From positions 9,632 to 68,297 of the forward strand of contig NZ_KE384419.1 of the NCBI RefSeq assembly GCF_000425625.1: 58,666 nt of DNA, read 5' to 3'. The number at the start of each line of letters is the position of its first letter. Position 1 is the stretch's first letter. The notes beneath the pieces were generated by a model, which had not been told where the DNA came from, did not search any database, and was given only the letters and a program-made list of their open reading frames with translations. Both the position numbers and the translations under genes were made by a program. Source of the DNA: Stutzerimonas azotifigens DSM 17556. Its GTDB lineage: Bacteria; Pseudomonadota; Gammaproteobacteria; Pseudomonadales; Pseudomonadaceae. Of the stretch, positions 1 through 7,774 are shown one piece after another.

Positions 1-14
1 GGCCCAAGAGCGAT

Positions 15-57
15 CGCCCCGAGGTCGGGCCTCCCACGGCGCGTGCGGCCTCCCACA
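15..57. repeat. REP-like repeat pair at the left edge
   Basis: Two closely spaced copies of a GGCCTCCCAC core sit just past the 3' end of the GH13 gene. The same core, with the same flanking CCCCGAGGTCGGG, recurs near 40460-40490. The position downstream of a stop codon is typical of Pseudomonas REP elements. The element may continue to the left of the window. Confidence 0.55.
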
Positions 58-109
58 GGGCGGGTCTAGCGCTCTTTAGACTTCGAAGCCGAGCACGGTG
101 GCCATGGCA

Positions 110-1729
110 TCAGCCGAACAGGTGTTGCTTGCGGCGCAGCCAGCGGTAGCCGTACGGGCCGAGGTGCAGCTTCAGCGGGTGGCCCTTGGGCTGTTCGTAG
201 TCGGTGTCGGCCAGCAGGTCGACGAAGTCCTCGAGGTCGCGGTCGTGCACCTCCACGGTCACTTCCTGGTCGGCCAGGTTGGCCAGCATCAGCACCGTGG
301 AGTCATCGTCGTGGCGCACCGCGAACACCGAGGGCGCGTCCACGTCCACCGCCCGGTAACGGCCGCAGCCCACCTCGCGCAGGCCGATGCGGGTACGGAT
401 CATGTTGCCGGTCTTGGCCAGCAGCGAGTTGTCGCGCAGGGTCTGCGCATAGACGTTGATCTTCTGGTAGCCGAACGCCCCCTCGTCGATCACCGGCACC
501 ACCAGGCGCTCGGCCGGCGCGCAGGAGAAGCCGGCGTTCGGCTCGTTCGACCATTGCATGGGCGTGCGCACCGACAGCCGCTCCTCGCGCGACAGGTCGT
601 CGCCCATGCCGATCTCCTCGCCGTAGCGCACGATGGGTGTGCCCGGCAGCGAGAAGAGGATGGCGTGGGCCATGGCCAGGCGGCGCTCGTCGCCGTCGAG
701 CATCGGCGCCAGGCGGCGGCGGATGCCGCGGTCGTAGGCGCGCATGTCCGGGTCGGGGGCGAAGGCCTGCATGACCTCCTCGCGCTCTTCTTCGGTCAAC
801 CGCTCCAGGTCGAGTTCGTCGTGGTTGCGCATCCAGATGGCGTATTGCGCGCGCCGCGGCGGGTCCGGCTGGTGTGTCAGGGCGCGGGCGAGCGGCTCGG
901 CCTGGTTGCGTGCCAGGGCGAGGAAGAAGTGGTTGTTGACCCAGAAGTCCAGCAGCAGGGTCAGCCGGTCGCCTTCGCCGAAATAGTCCTTGTACTGCTG
1001 CGGCTCGACGTCCACCTCGCCCAGCAGCACCGCCTCGGGGCGGCGCAGGGTGACGAAGTCGCGCATGTGCTCGAGCAGCCAGTAGCCCTTGTCCGGGTCG
1101 CCGCCGCCGGCCTGTTCGATCAGGTGCGAGGCGGCGTCGACGCGAAAGCCGGAGACCCCGAGGCGCAGCCAGAAGGCCATGATCCGCTCGATCTCCTCGA
1201 CCACCCGCGGGTTCTCCAGGTTCAGGTCCGGCTCGTGGCTGTAGAACAGGTGGCGGTAGTACTGCCCGGCTTCCTCGTCCCAGCTCCAGACGCTGTCCTC
1301 GATGGTCGGGAAAATCGGCTCGACCTCATCGTTCGGCTCGTCCGCCCACAGGTAGTAGTCGCGGTAGGGCGAGTCGCGGTCGCGGCGCGCCTGCTGGAAC
1401 CAGGGGTGCTCGATTGAGGTGTGCTGCACCACCAGCTCGATGATCACGTGCAGGCCGCGTTCCTCGGCCTTTTCCAGCAGCTCGACGACGTCGGCCAGGT
1501 CGCCGAAGCGCGAGTCGACCGACAGGTGGTCGCTGACGTCATAGCCGGCGTCGCGAAACGGCGAGCGGTAGAAAGGCATCAGCCAGACGGCCGTGGCGCC
1601 GAGGCCGCGGATGTAGTCCAGGCGCTCGCTGATGCCCGGCAGGTCGCCGCAGCCATCGCCGTTGCTGTCGCGGAACAGGGTCGGGTCGATCTGATAGATC
1701 ACCGCGTTGCGATACCAGAGTGGGCGCAT
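110..1729 (-). CDS. GH13 alpha-amylase family protein, trehalose-synthase-like
   Basis: This 539-residue protein is a cytoplasmic glycoside hydrolase family 13 enzyme with no signal peptide. The catalytic regions are visible: nucleophile D198 in GFRVDAASH, acid/base E238 in LLGEVD, and D304 in RNHDEL. The stretch around LFSLPGTPIV, YGEEIGMGDD and RTPMQWS is very like trehalose synthase (TreS, maltose-trehalose interconversion), so I favour a TreS-like mutase or a related alpha-glucan enzyme. One oddity is region I, which reads ELVVQHTS: the usual Asn before His103 is Gln. The start lies one base after the stop of the upstream alpha-glucosidase gene, so the two are almost certainly one operon. 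The family is sure; the substrate is inferred. Confidence 0.85.
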   Translation of the reverse strand: MRPLWYRNAVIYQIDPTLFRDSNGDGCGDLPGISERLDYIRGLGATAVWLMPFYRSPFRDAGYDVSDHLSVDSRFGDLADVVELLEKAEERGLHVIIELVVQHTSIEHPWFQQARRDRDSPYRDYYLWADEPNDEVEPIFPTIEDSVWSWDEEAGQYYRHLFYSHEPDLNLENPRVVEEIERIMAFWLRLGVSGFRVDAASHLIEQAGGGDPDKGYWLLEHMRDFVTLRRPEAVLLGEVDVEPQQYKDYFGEGDRLTLLLDFWVNNHFFLALARNQAEPLARALTHQPDPPRRAQYAIWMRNHDELDLERLTEEEREEVMQAFAPDPDMRAYDRGIRRRLAPMLDGDERRLAMAHAILFSLPGTPIVRYGEEIGMGDDLSREERLSVRTPMQWSNEPNAGFSCAPAERLVVPVIDEGAFGYQKINVYAQTLRDNSLLAKTGNMIRTRIGLREVGCGRYRAVDVDAPSVFAVRHDDDSTVLMLANLADQEVTVEVHDRDLEDFVDLLADTDYEQPKGHPLKLHLGPYGYRWLRRKQHLFG

Positions 1730-1730
1730 G

Positions 1731-3263
1731 TCAGCTGTCCTGTGGGCAAAGGAGAAGGGCCTGGCTGGCGGCCAGCCGGCCGGCGTAGGGCTGGCCCTCG
1801 CCGCCGCCGTCGCTGGCGATCTGCACCTGCCAGCGGCCGTCGAGCGGGCAGCTCAGCGGCTGGTCGGCGTAGTTGATGACGACGATGCGCCGGTCGCCGC
1901 CGTGCTCGCGGCGGTAGGCCAGTACCGACGGCGGCGCATCGAGCTGCGCCCAGCCGCCCAGGCGCAGCGCCGGGCTGTGCCTGCGGGCCTCGATCAGCCG
2001 GCGGTACAGCTCGAACACCGAGCCGGGCGCGCCCTGCTGGCGCTCGGCGGCCAGTTCGCCGGCCTGCGGCGGGAACGGCAGCCAGGGCCTGCCGCCGTCC
2101 CAGCCGTGCGGCGGCTCGGCGCGCCAGGGAATGGGCGCGCGGCAGCCGTCGCGGCCGCCCGGGTCGACGCGGGTTTCGGCGGTGATCGGCGCGTCCTCCA
2201 GCCCGAGCTCCTCGCCCTGGAAGATGAAGGGCGTGCCGCGCAGGGTCAGCAGCATCACCGCGGCGGCCCGTGCGCGGGCCAGCGAACCGCCGTAGCGGGT
2301 GCGATGGCGGCGGTTGTCGTGGTTCGACAGCACCCAGGTCGGCCAGGCGTCGGCCGGTTCGTAGAGCCGTTCGATCTCGCCGATGCAGGCCTGGAAGTGC
2401 CCGGCGTCCCACTGCGCGTCCAGCGGCAGGAAGTTGAACGACATGTGCAGCTCGTCGCCCTGCCCGTAGTACTGCAGCACCTGGAGGCTGGAGCGGATGT
2501 TCACCTCGCCGACCAGCACGCGTTCGCCGGGGTATTCCTCGACCACCCGGCGCAGCCCGCGCAGCACCTCGTGGCTGTAGGCCTGGTCGTTGAAATCGGC
2601 GAGCGGGTGGGTCAGGCAGCGCGGCTCGTCGGCGAAGTTCTCGTCCTTGCCGGTGCAGTGCGCCACGTCGATGCGGAAGCCGTCGACGCCACGGTCGAGC
2701 CAGAAGCGCAGCACGTCCTGCATGGCTGCGACCACCTTCGGGTTGCGCCAGTTGAGGTCCGGCTGCTGCGGCAGGAACAGGTGCAGGTAGTACTGGCCGG
2801 TGTGCGCGTCCCAGGTCCAGGCGCTGCCGGCGTTCAGCGCCGCGCGCCAGTTGTTCGGCCGGTCGCGCCAGATGTACCAGTCGCGCTTGGGATTGTCGCG
2901 CGAGCTGCGCGACTCGAGGAACCAGGGGTGCTGGTCGGAGGTGTGGTTGGGCACGAAATCCAGCAGCAGGCGGATGCCGCGCGCGTGGGCCTCGGCGATC
3001 AGCCGGTCGATGTCGGCCAGCGAGCCGAACAGCGGATCGATGTCGCGGTAGTCGCTGACGTCGTAGCCGGCGTCGGCCATCGGCGAGCGGAAGATCGGCG
3101 ACAGCCAGAGCGCCTCGACGCCGAGCTGCTGCAGGTAGTCCAGGTGGCGCAGCACGCCGTTGAGGTCGCCGATGCCATCGCCGTTGCTGTCGGCGAAGGA
3201 GCGGGGGTAGATCTGGTAGACGGTCGCGCCTTTCCACCAGGGCTCGGTCTTGGAGTCGCTCAT
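1731..3263 (-). CDS. GH13 alpha-glucosidase
   Basis: This 510-residue cytoplasmic GH13 enzyme should hydrolyse alpha-1,4 (or alpha-1,6) glucosidic bonds in maltose or short malto-oligosaccharides. It shows YQIYPRSFADSNGDG at the N-terminus, region I DFVPNHTS near residue 102, nucleophile D199 in DGFRIDVAH, acid/base E253 in VGEVN, and D316 in SNHDN. The chosen ATG has AAGGGGA upstream; an in-frame extension upstream exists but lacks family similarity. It is the first gene of a two-gene operon with the TreS-like gene and is divergent from a GAPDH gene, which fits alpha-glucan use. Exact specificity (alpha-glucosidase versus oligo-1,6-glucosidase) cannot be read from sequence alone. Confidence 0.88.
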   Translation of the reverse strand: MSDSKTEPWWKGATVYQIYPRSFADSNGDGIGDLNGVLRHLDYLQQLGVEALWLSPIFRSPMADAGYDVSDYRDIDPLFGSLADIDRLIAEAHARGIRLLLDFVPNHTSDQHPWFLESRSSRDNPKRDWYIWRDRPNNWRAALNAGSAWTWDAHTGQYYLHLFLPQQPDLNWRNPKVVAAMQDVLRFWLDRGVDGFRIDVAHCTGKDENFADEPRCLTHPLADFNDQAYSHEVLRGLRRVVEEYPGERVLVGEVNIRSSLQVLQYYGQGDELHMSFNFLPLDAQWDAGHFQACIGEIERLYEPADAWPTWVLSNHDNRRHRTRYGGSLARARAAAVMLLTLRGTPFIFQGEELGLEDAPITAETRVDPGGRDGCRAPIPWRAEPPHGWDGGRPWLPFPPQAGELAAERQQGAPGSVFELYRRLIEARRHSPALRLGGWAQLDAPPSVLAYRREHGGDRRIVVINYADQPLSCPLDGRWQVQIASDGGGEGQPYAGRLAASQALLLCPQDS

Positions 3264-3432
3264 CGCAGGTCCCCTTGCCGGTTTCGAGGGCAGGCCGTCG
3301 CGGCCTGTTCGCATGTGACCGGCCTGCGGCTGAGCGGGTTCAGGCTGCCGGTCGTCGCTTCGACGCAACGGGGGGAACGCAGCCGCCATGACCGCACCTA
3401 AGGGGGACAGGCACATCACCGGGGAGACCGAC

Positions 3433-4449
3433 ATGCTGCGTATCGCCCTCAACGGCTACGGCCGCATCGGCCGCGCGGTCCTGCGCGCACTGTTCGAACG
3501 CGAACTGGAAAGCCGCATCCACGTCGAGGCGATCAACGACCTCAGCGAGAACGCCACCCTGGCGCACCTCACGCGCTTCGACTCCACCTTCGGCCGCTTC
3601 GCCGGGCAGATCGACGTGCACGACGACGTGATGCAGATCCGCGGCCAGTCGATTCGCCTGCTGGCCGAGAAGGAACCGGCGCAGCTGCCCTGGAAGTCCA
3701 TGGGCGTGGACCTGGTGTTCGAGTGCACCGGGCGCTTCAAGAAGCGCAAGGACATCGACCAGCACCTCGCCGCGGGGGCGCCGCGGGTGCTCGCCTCGCA
3801 CCCGCTGGACGGCGCCGACCTGACGGTGGTCTACGGCGTCAACCACCACCTGCTCGACGCCCGGCAGCAGGTGGTCTCCAACGCCTCCTGCACCACCAAC
3901 TGCCTGGCGCCGCTGGCCAAGGTGCTGCACCAGACCATCGGCATCCGCCAGGGCCTGGTGAACACCGTGCATTCCTACACCAACGACCAGAACCTGCTGG
4001 ACAAGACCCACCGCGACCTCTACCGCGCCCGGGCGGCGGCGCTGTCGATGATCCCCAGCACCACCGGCGCGGCCAAGGCCATCGGCCTGGTGCTGCCGGA
4101 GCTGGCCGGGCGGCTGGACGGTCTGGCGGTGCGGGTGCCGACGCCGAACGTCTCGGTGGTCGACCTCACCTTCACCGCCGAGCAGCCGCCGGCCAGCGCC
4201 GAGGTGGTCAACACCGCCCTGCGCGAGGGCGCCCGGCAGTTCCCGCTGGGGGTGATGGAGTGCAACGAGCTGCCGCTGGTCTCCAGCGACTTCAACGGCT
4301 ACCCGGTGTCCTGCGTGGCCGACCTCAACCACACCCGCGTACAGGGCGAACTGGTCAAGGTGCTGGCCTGGTACGACAACGAATGGGCCTTCGCCAACCG
4401 CATGATCGACGTGGCGCTGGCCTGGGCGGAGGCGGCCAGGAGAGAGTGA
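3433..4449 (+). CDS. Type I glyceraldehyde-3-phosphate dehydrogenase
   Basis: This 338-residue protein should oxidise and phosphorylate glyceraldehyde-3-phosphate to 1,3-bisphosphoglycerate. It has the Rossmann start NGYGRIGR, D36 in INDL (expected for NAD preference), catalytic C153 in SNASCTTNCLAP, H180 in the TVHSYTNDQ motif and YDNEWAFANRM near the C-terminus. I chose the ATG preceded by GGGGAG; an in-frame ATG 45 bases upstream would add 15 residues that do not look like family sequence. It is divergent from the GH13 operon, and a REP inverted repeat lies just past its stop. Erythrose-4-phosphate dehydrogenase (Epd) is the main alternative, but the TGAAKAIGLVLPEL and RVPTPNVSVVDL segments favour GAPDH. 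Confidence 0.88.
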   Translation: MLRIALNGYGRIGRAVLRALFERELESRIHVEAINDLSENATLAHLTRFDSTFGRFAGQIDVHDDVMQIRGQSIRLLAEKEPAQLPWKSMGVDLVFECTGRFKKRKDIDQHLAAGAPRVLASHPLDGADLTVVYGVNHHLLDARQQVVSNASCTTNCLAPLAKVLHQTIGIRQGLVNTVHSYTNDQNLLDKTHRDLYRARAAALSMIPSTTGAAKAIGLVLPELAGRLDGLAVRVPTPNVSVVDLTFTAEQPPASAEVVNTALREGARQFPLGVMECNELPLVSSDFNGYPVSCVADLNHTRVQGELVKVLAWYDNEWAFANRMIDVALAWAEAARRE

Positions 4450-4459
4450 GCGATTCGCC

Positions 4460-4518
4460 GTCGAGACCGCTCCCACAAGGACAGTGCCAAGTCCTGTGGG
4501 AGCGGTTTTGACCGCGAC
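4460..4518. repeat. REPIN-like inverted repeat after the GAPDH gene
   Basis: The arm ACCGCTCCCACA-AGGAC (from 4466) pairs with GTCCTGTGGGAGCGGT (4491-4506), with one unpaired base. The flanks GTCGAG and TTGACCGCGAC also match the copy at 53020-53080. It starts 10 bases after the GAPDH stop and could form a terminating hairpin, but there is no clean T-tract. Confidence 0.75.
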
Positions 4519-4534
4519 AATGGTTTCTCCTGAG

Positions 4535-4640
4535 GGAGCTGGCCTCGGTCGCAGGCAGCCTGCTCCTACACATACGCCGATGCGCGGGGCTTTCCCTTCT
4601 CCCTCCGGGAGAAGGTGGCCCGCAGGGCCGGATGAGGGGC
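4535..4640. repeat. Mixed intergenic repeat debris
   Basis: A diverged REP arm pair (GGAGCTGGCC...GCCTGCTCC, 4535-4566) is followed by a perfect 8-bp stem CTTCTCCC-TCC-GGGAGAAG (4596-4614). Next comes GGTGGCCCGCAGGGCCGGATGAGG, a dispersed element seen in many proteobacterial genomes. A relative of the second element lies at 6418-6468. The stretch fills the convergent gap between the GAPDH gene and fpr. Confidence 0.55.
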
Positions 4641-4675
4641 GAAGGTGCCGAGCGTCTGGCGCTCGACCGCGATAA

Positions 4676-5452
4676 TCACTTCTCCACGAACGCTCGCTCG
4701 ATCACATAGTCGCCGGACACGCCCTGGCTCGGCGAGGCTTCGAAGCCGAGGGCGTCGAGCTGGCCGGTGAGGGTGTCGAGCATCGCCGGGCTGCCGCAGA
4801 GCATCACCCGGTCGGTCTCGGGGTTGAGCCGCGGCAGGCCGAGGTCGTCGGTGAGCCTGCCGGTCTCGATCAGGGTGCTGATGCGCCCGGTGTTGCGGAA
4901 CGGCTCGCGGGTCACCGTCGGGTAGTAGAGCAGCTTGGCGCGCACTTCCTCGCCGAGGAATTCGTGCGCCGGCAACTCGTGGGTCAGGTAGTCGTGGTAG
5001 GCCAGTTCGCTGACTTCGCGCACGCAGTGCACCAGCATGATTTTCTCGAAGCGCTCGTAGGCCTCGGGGTCGCGGACGATGCTCATGAAGGGCGCAAGCC
5101 CCGTGCCGGTGCCGAACAGGTACAGGTGCCGGCCGGGGCGCAGGTCGTGCATCACCAGGGTGCCGACCGGCTTGCGGCTGACGAAGATCGGGTCGCCGGC
5201 CTTCAGGTGCTGCAGGCGCGAGGTGAGCGGGCCGTCGGGCACCTTGATGCTGAGAAATTCCAGGTGCTCGTCGTGGTTGGCGCTGACGATGCTGTAGGCG
5301 CGCAGCAGCGGCTTGCCTTCCACGCCGAGGCCGATCATCACGAAGTGGCCGTTTTCGAAGCGCAGGGCCGGATCGCGGGTGGTTCGGAAGCTGAACAGGG
5401 TGTCGTTCCAGTGATGGACGCTGAGAACGCTTTCGGTGCCGAGTGCGGACAT
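4676..5452 (-). CDS. fpr: Ferredoxin-NADP(+) reductase
   Basis: This 258-residue FAD enzyme shuttles electrons between NADPH and ferredoxin or flavodoxin in the cytoplasm. FAD-binding RAYSIVSA begins at R51, the NADP-binding GTGTGLAPF is near 114-122, CGSPAM marks the C-terminal domain, and it ends YVIERAFVEK as in the Azotobacter/Pseudomonas subclass. Length is normal. It is the last gene of the minus-strand block, after the DUF971 gene (50-base gap) and near fdxA, which encodes the type of seven-iron ferredoxin known to pair with this reductase in Azotobacter vinelandii. That suggests electron supply to the AprAB-like pair upstream, though fpr is usually a stand-alone oxidative-stress and housekeeping gene. 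Confidence 0.93.
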   Translation of the reverse strand: MSALGTESVLSVHHWNDTLFSFRTTRDPALRFENGHFVMIGLGVEGKPLLRAYSIVSANHDEHLEFLSIKVPDGPLTSRLQHLKAGDPIFVSRKPVGTLVMHDLRPGRHLYLFGTGTGLAPFMSIVRDPEAYERFEKIMLVHCVREVSELAYHDYLTHELPAHEFLGEEVRAKLLYYPTVTREPFRNTGRISTLIETGRLTDDLGLPRLNPETDRVMLCGSPAMLDTLTGQLDALGFEASPSQGVSGDYVIERAFVEK

Positions 5453-5502
5453 GGGTCGACCTCCAATGGTTGCGATAAAAGAGCAGGGCGCGGGCGGGCC
5501 GT

Positions 5503-5841
5503 TCAGGCCAGCCGCTCGCTGATGTCGCGCAGGTAGCCCCAGGGGTAGAGGCCGCGGAAATGGCCGTCGCTGAAGTACAGCTGCAGGCCGCTGACGCCGG
5601 ACAGCTCCAGGCGGTCGATGCCGACCTCGGCGTCGATCAGGGTCAGCGCGCCGCGCTGCTGGGCGAGCTGGCAGTTCGAGCAGGCGCAGGCCTTGCGCAG
5701 GGCCAGACAGCTGACCTCGCTGTGCAGGCCGTCCGGCCAGGTCAGTTCGAGGGTCCTGCGCGCGCGGCGCAGGCGGATTTCCTTCGGCGCGGCGGTGACC
5801 TGCTGCGGCGCGGTGGCGAATGAGGCGGTGGCGGCGTTCAT
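5503..5841 (-). CDS. DUF971-domain protein
   Basis: This 112-residue protein carries one DUF971 domain (about residues 20-108), the fold also found at the N-terminus of gamma-butyrobetaine hydroxylase. The domain features LELTWPDG, LALRKACACSNC and the YPWGYLR segment are visible. Cysteines C45, C52, C54 and C57 could bind zinc or an iron-sulfur cluster. Stand-alone DUF971 proteins are often linked to Fe-S cluster proteins, and here the gene sits between fdxA and fpr. I chose the ATG at 5841 because the upstream reading frame looks like noise. The biochemical role is unknown; Fe-S insertion or a redox accessory role is inference. Confidence 0.8.
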   Translation of the reverse strand: MNAATASFATAPQQVTAAPKEIRLRRARRTLELTWPDGLHSEVSCLALRKACACSNCQLAQQRGALTLIDAEVGIDRLELSGVSGLQLYFSDGHFRGLYPWGYLRDISERLA

Positions 5842-5867
5842 GCGTGAGCTCCCGGGGCGTCGGGCCC

Positions 5868-6065
5868 CTAGCGGTGTTCGAAGGTGACGAGCGACAGCGG
5901 CCGGCGCCAGGGCTCGCCGCTCAGCAGCAGCGCCGGCACTTCCGGGCTGCGCAGGCGGGCGAGCGGTGTCTCCGGCGGCCGCGCACTGCCGAGCACCGCG
6001 GCGGCGATCGCCAGCAGCGCCAGCAGGGCGTGGCGCAGCCCACTCGTCATGACAAGTTGGGGCAT
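5868..6065 (-). CDS. Small hypothetical protein, probable single-pass or exported
   Basis: This is a 65-residue reading frame that starts 3 bases after the fdxA stop and ends 26 bases before the DUF971 gene, so spacing favours a real, translationally coupled gene. Residues about 8-27 (LRHALLALLAIAAAVLGSA) form a hydrophobic segment suitable as a signal or anchor. The rest is Pro/Arg/Leu-rich with no cysteine and no recognised domain. Nothing else occupies this gap. I do not recognise the family; in high-GC DNA a spurious frame of this length is possible. Confidence 0.45.
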   Translation of the reverse strand: MPQLVMTSGLRHALLALLAIAAAVLGSARPPETPLARLRSPEVPALLLSGEPWRRPLSLVTFEHR

Positions 6066-6068
6066 GCT

Positions 6069-6392
6069 TCAGCGCTCCAGGAACTGCAGCTTGCCGCCCC
6101 GGTCGACCCAGTCCTCGGCTTCGGCCAGCGGCTGGCCGGTCTGGGTGATCACCGGCCAGACCTCGGCCAGTTCGGCGTTCAGCTCGATGAAGTGCGCCTG
6201 ATCCGGCGGGATCTGGTTGTCGGCGAAGATCGCGTCGGCCGGGCACTCCGGCGCGCAGAGGCTGCAGTCGATGCAGGTCTCGGGGTTGATCACGAGGAAG
6301 TTCTGGCCCTCGTGGAAGCAGTCGGCGGGGCAGACCTCCACGCAGTCGGTGTACTTGCAGCGGATGCAGTTTTCGGTAACGACGTAGGTCAT
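6069..6392 (-). CDS. fdxA: Seven-iron ferredoxin (3Fe-4S/4Fe-4S), FdxA/FdI type
   Basis: This 107-residue low-potential electron carrier closely resembles Azotobacter ferredoxin I. By family numbering plus one, C9, C17 and C50 should bind the [3Fe-4S] cluster and C21, C40, C43 and C46 the [4Fe-4S] cluster; C12 and C25 are the extra conserved cysteines. The C-terminal [10 protein letters not shown] and [15 protein letters not shown] are also FdI-like. It is followed 3 bases later by a small ORF and lies in the same minus-strand run as fpr. In relatives FdxA is a housekeeping and stress ferredoxin, so its presence here may be recruitment into the AprAB-like pathway or simple adjacency. Confidence 0.95.
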   Translation of the reverse strand: MTYVVTENCIRCKYTDCVEVCPADCFHEGQNFLVINPETCIDCSLCAPECPADAIFADNQIPPDQAHFIELNAELAEVWPVITQTGQPLAEAEDWVDRGGKLQFLER

Positions 6393-6474
6393 GTTCGGTG
6401 ACTCCTCAGGATCGCCAGCCCCTCACCCCAGCCCTCTTCTCCGAGGGGAGAGGGGGCAAAAGGGCGTGCGGGGC

Positions 6475-7434
6475 TCAGGCGGCAGCGTCGAGTTTCGACA
6501 TGGCCCAGCGGGCCAGCTTGCGCACGTCCGGATCGGGATCGTCCATGGCCGCTTCGACGAAGGGCCGGCCGTCGTTGTGGGCGATGGCGCCGAGCGCGCC
6601 GATGGCGGCCTTGCGCAGGTTGCTCATGGGGTCGCGGGCGCAGACGCCGAGCGCCGGGATGGCGCCGACGGAGCCGAGCTTGCCGAGCGCATCGACGGCC
6701 TTCTCGCGGACCTGCCAGAAGCTGTCGTGGGTGGCTTCCACCAGCGGCTGCAGGCCGGCCTGGTAATCCAGCTTGCCGATGCTCACCGCAGCCTCGACGC
6801 GCACCTGCCAGTGTTCGTCGTGGAGGATGCCGATCAGCGTCGGGCCGACCCGCTCGGGGCTGGCGTAGACCAGCGCGCCGGTGGCGGCGCGGCGCACCTC
6901 GGCGTCCTCGTCGTGCTGGGCGCGCTCCATCAGCGCCGGCAGGTTCTCGGTCTGCCTGAGCCAGCCGATCACCGCCACCGCCTCGCGGCGCACGCCCGGG
7001 TCGGCATGCCGGAGGCGCTGCAGCGCCGGCGCCTGGGCCCCGGCATTGCGCAGCGGCTTGAGCGCGCGCAGGATGCCGGCGATGACGAAGGGGTCGTCGC
7101 TGCCCTCCAGCGCTTCGAGCAGCGGCACGGCGGCGGCCGGGTCCTTGAGGTCGGCCAGGGCGTGGGCGGCGGCGTTGCGCACCACCTCGTCGCTGTCCTG
7201 CAGCGCGGCGATCAGGGCGTCGGCGATATCCGCAGCGTCGAACTCGTCGACCACCTTGGCCGCCTCCTGGCGCACCGCCGGGTCCGGGTCGTTCAGCGCC
7301 AGGATCAGCAGCTCGGCGGCTTCCGGCTCGCCGCAGTCGACCAGCTCGAGCACCGCCACGCGGCGGATGCCCGGGTCGCTGGAGGCGAGGTTGTCGGCGA
7401 TCTCCTGCAGCATGGGGTCGTCGTAGGTCTTCAT
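6475..7434 (-). CDS. HEAT-repeat (PBS-lyase-type) protein
   Basis: This 319-residue protein consists almost entirely of about ten 31-residue alpha-helical HEAT-like repeats, each with a D-P-x-x-x-V-R-x-x-A-x-x-A-L core (for example DPDPAVRQEAA, DSDEVVRNAAA, DEDAEVRRAAT, DPDPDVRKLAR). There is no signal peptide, cysteine motif or enzymatic domain, so it should act as a protein-binding scaffold or an accessory factor for chromophore or cofactor proteins. It starts 10 bases after the AprB-like ferredoxin gene, implying co-transcription and probably a shared task such as assembling or docking the flavoprotein-ferredoxin pair. The fold is clear; the partner is inferred from position. Confidence 0.85.
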   Translation of the reverse strand: MKTYDDPMLQEIADNLASSDPGIRRVAVLELVDCGEPEAAELLILALNDPDPAVRQEAAKVVDEFDAADIADALIAALQDSDEVVRNAAAHALADLKDPAAAVPLLEALEGSDDPFVIAGILRALKPLRNAGAQAPALQRLRHADPGVRREAVAVIGWLRQTENLPALMERAQHDEDAEVRRAATGALVYASPERVGPTLIGILHDEHWQVRVEAAVSIGKLDYQAGLQPLVEATHDSFWQVREKAVDALGKLGSVGAIPALGVCARDPMSNLRKAAIGALGAIAHNDGRPFVEAAMDDPDPDVRKLARWAMSKLDAAA

Positions 7435-7444
7435 GGGCAGGCCC

Positions 7445-7678
7445 TCAGCGCAGCAGGTAGGGGATGTTCACTTTCACCGCATCCGTCGGGCAGTCCGCCT
7501 CGCACGGCATGCAATACCAGCATTCGTCGTACTTCATGTGCGCCTTGCCGGTGTCCTCGTTGATCCACAGGACATCCAGCGGGCACACCTCGATGCACAC
7601 GCGGCAGCCCTTGTCGGCGATGCACTTGTCCTCGTCGACGATGACCGGGACGGCGGAGCGGTGGTTGGCTACGGGCAT
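7445..7678 (-). CDS. AprB-like 2x[4Fe-4S] ferredoxin subunit
   Basis: This 77-residue protein has two cluster motifs: C19-x5-C25-x2-C28-x3-C32-P and C53-x2-C56-x2-C59-x3-C63-P. The widened first motif and the ECWYCMPCEADCP segment resemble the beta subunit of adenylylsulfate reductase (AprB) more than an ordinary ferredoxin. It lacks the longer C-terminal tail that AprB wraps around AprA. It lies between the AprA-like flavoprotein gene and the HEAT-repeat gene in one orientation. It probably passes electrons to or from the FAD of the flavoprotein. The catalysed reaction is unknown. Confidence 0.85.
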   Translation of the reverse strand: MPVANHRSAVPVIVDEDKCIADKGCRVCIEVCPLDVLWINEDTGKAHMKYDECWYCMPCEADCPTDAVKVNIPYLLR

Positions 7679-7717
7679 GGGGTTTTCCTCGAATCAGGCG
7701 TTGTCAGGTTGGTTGCG

Positions 7718-7774
7718 GGAGCCGTCCCGACCGCGAGCGGGTCGTGAAAAGCGCGCGGTCCAGACCGCTCCCAC
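7718..7774. repeat. REPIN-like inverted repeat inside the AprAB-like operon
   Basis: GGGAGCCGTCCCGACCGCGAGCG pairs imperfectly with GCGGTCCAGACCGCTCCCAC across a short spacer. This is the same family as 4460-4518 and 53020-53080. It fills the 103-base gap between the flavoprotein and ferredoxin genes and could stabilise or attenuate the message there. Confidence 0.65.

Noticed and set aside
98..1417. Long open frame on the plus strand opposite the GH13 gene
   Set aside because: High GC gives long antisense frames. The sequence is Val/His/Gln/Arg-biased with no domain, while the minus strand encodes a complete GH13 enzyme.
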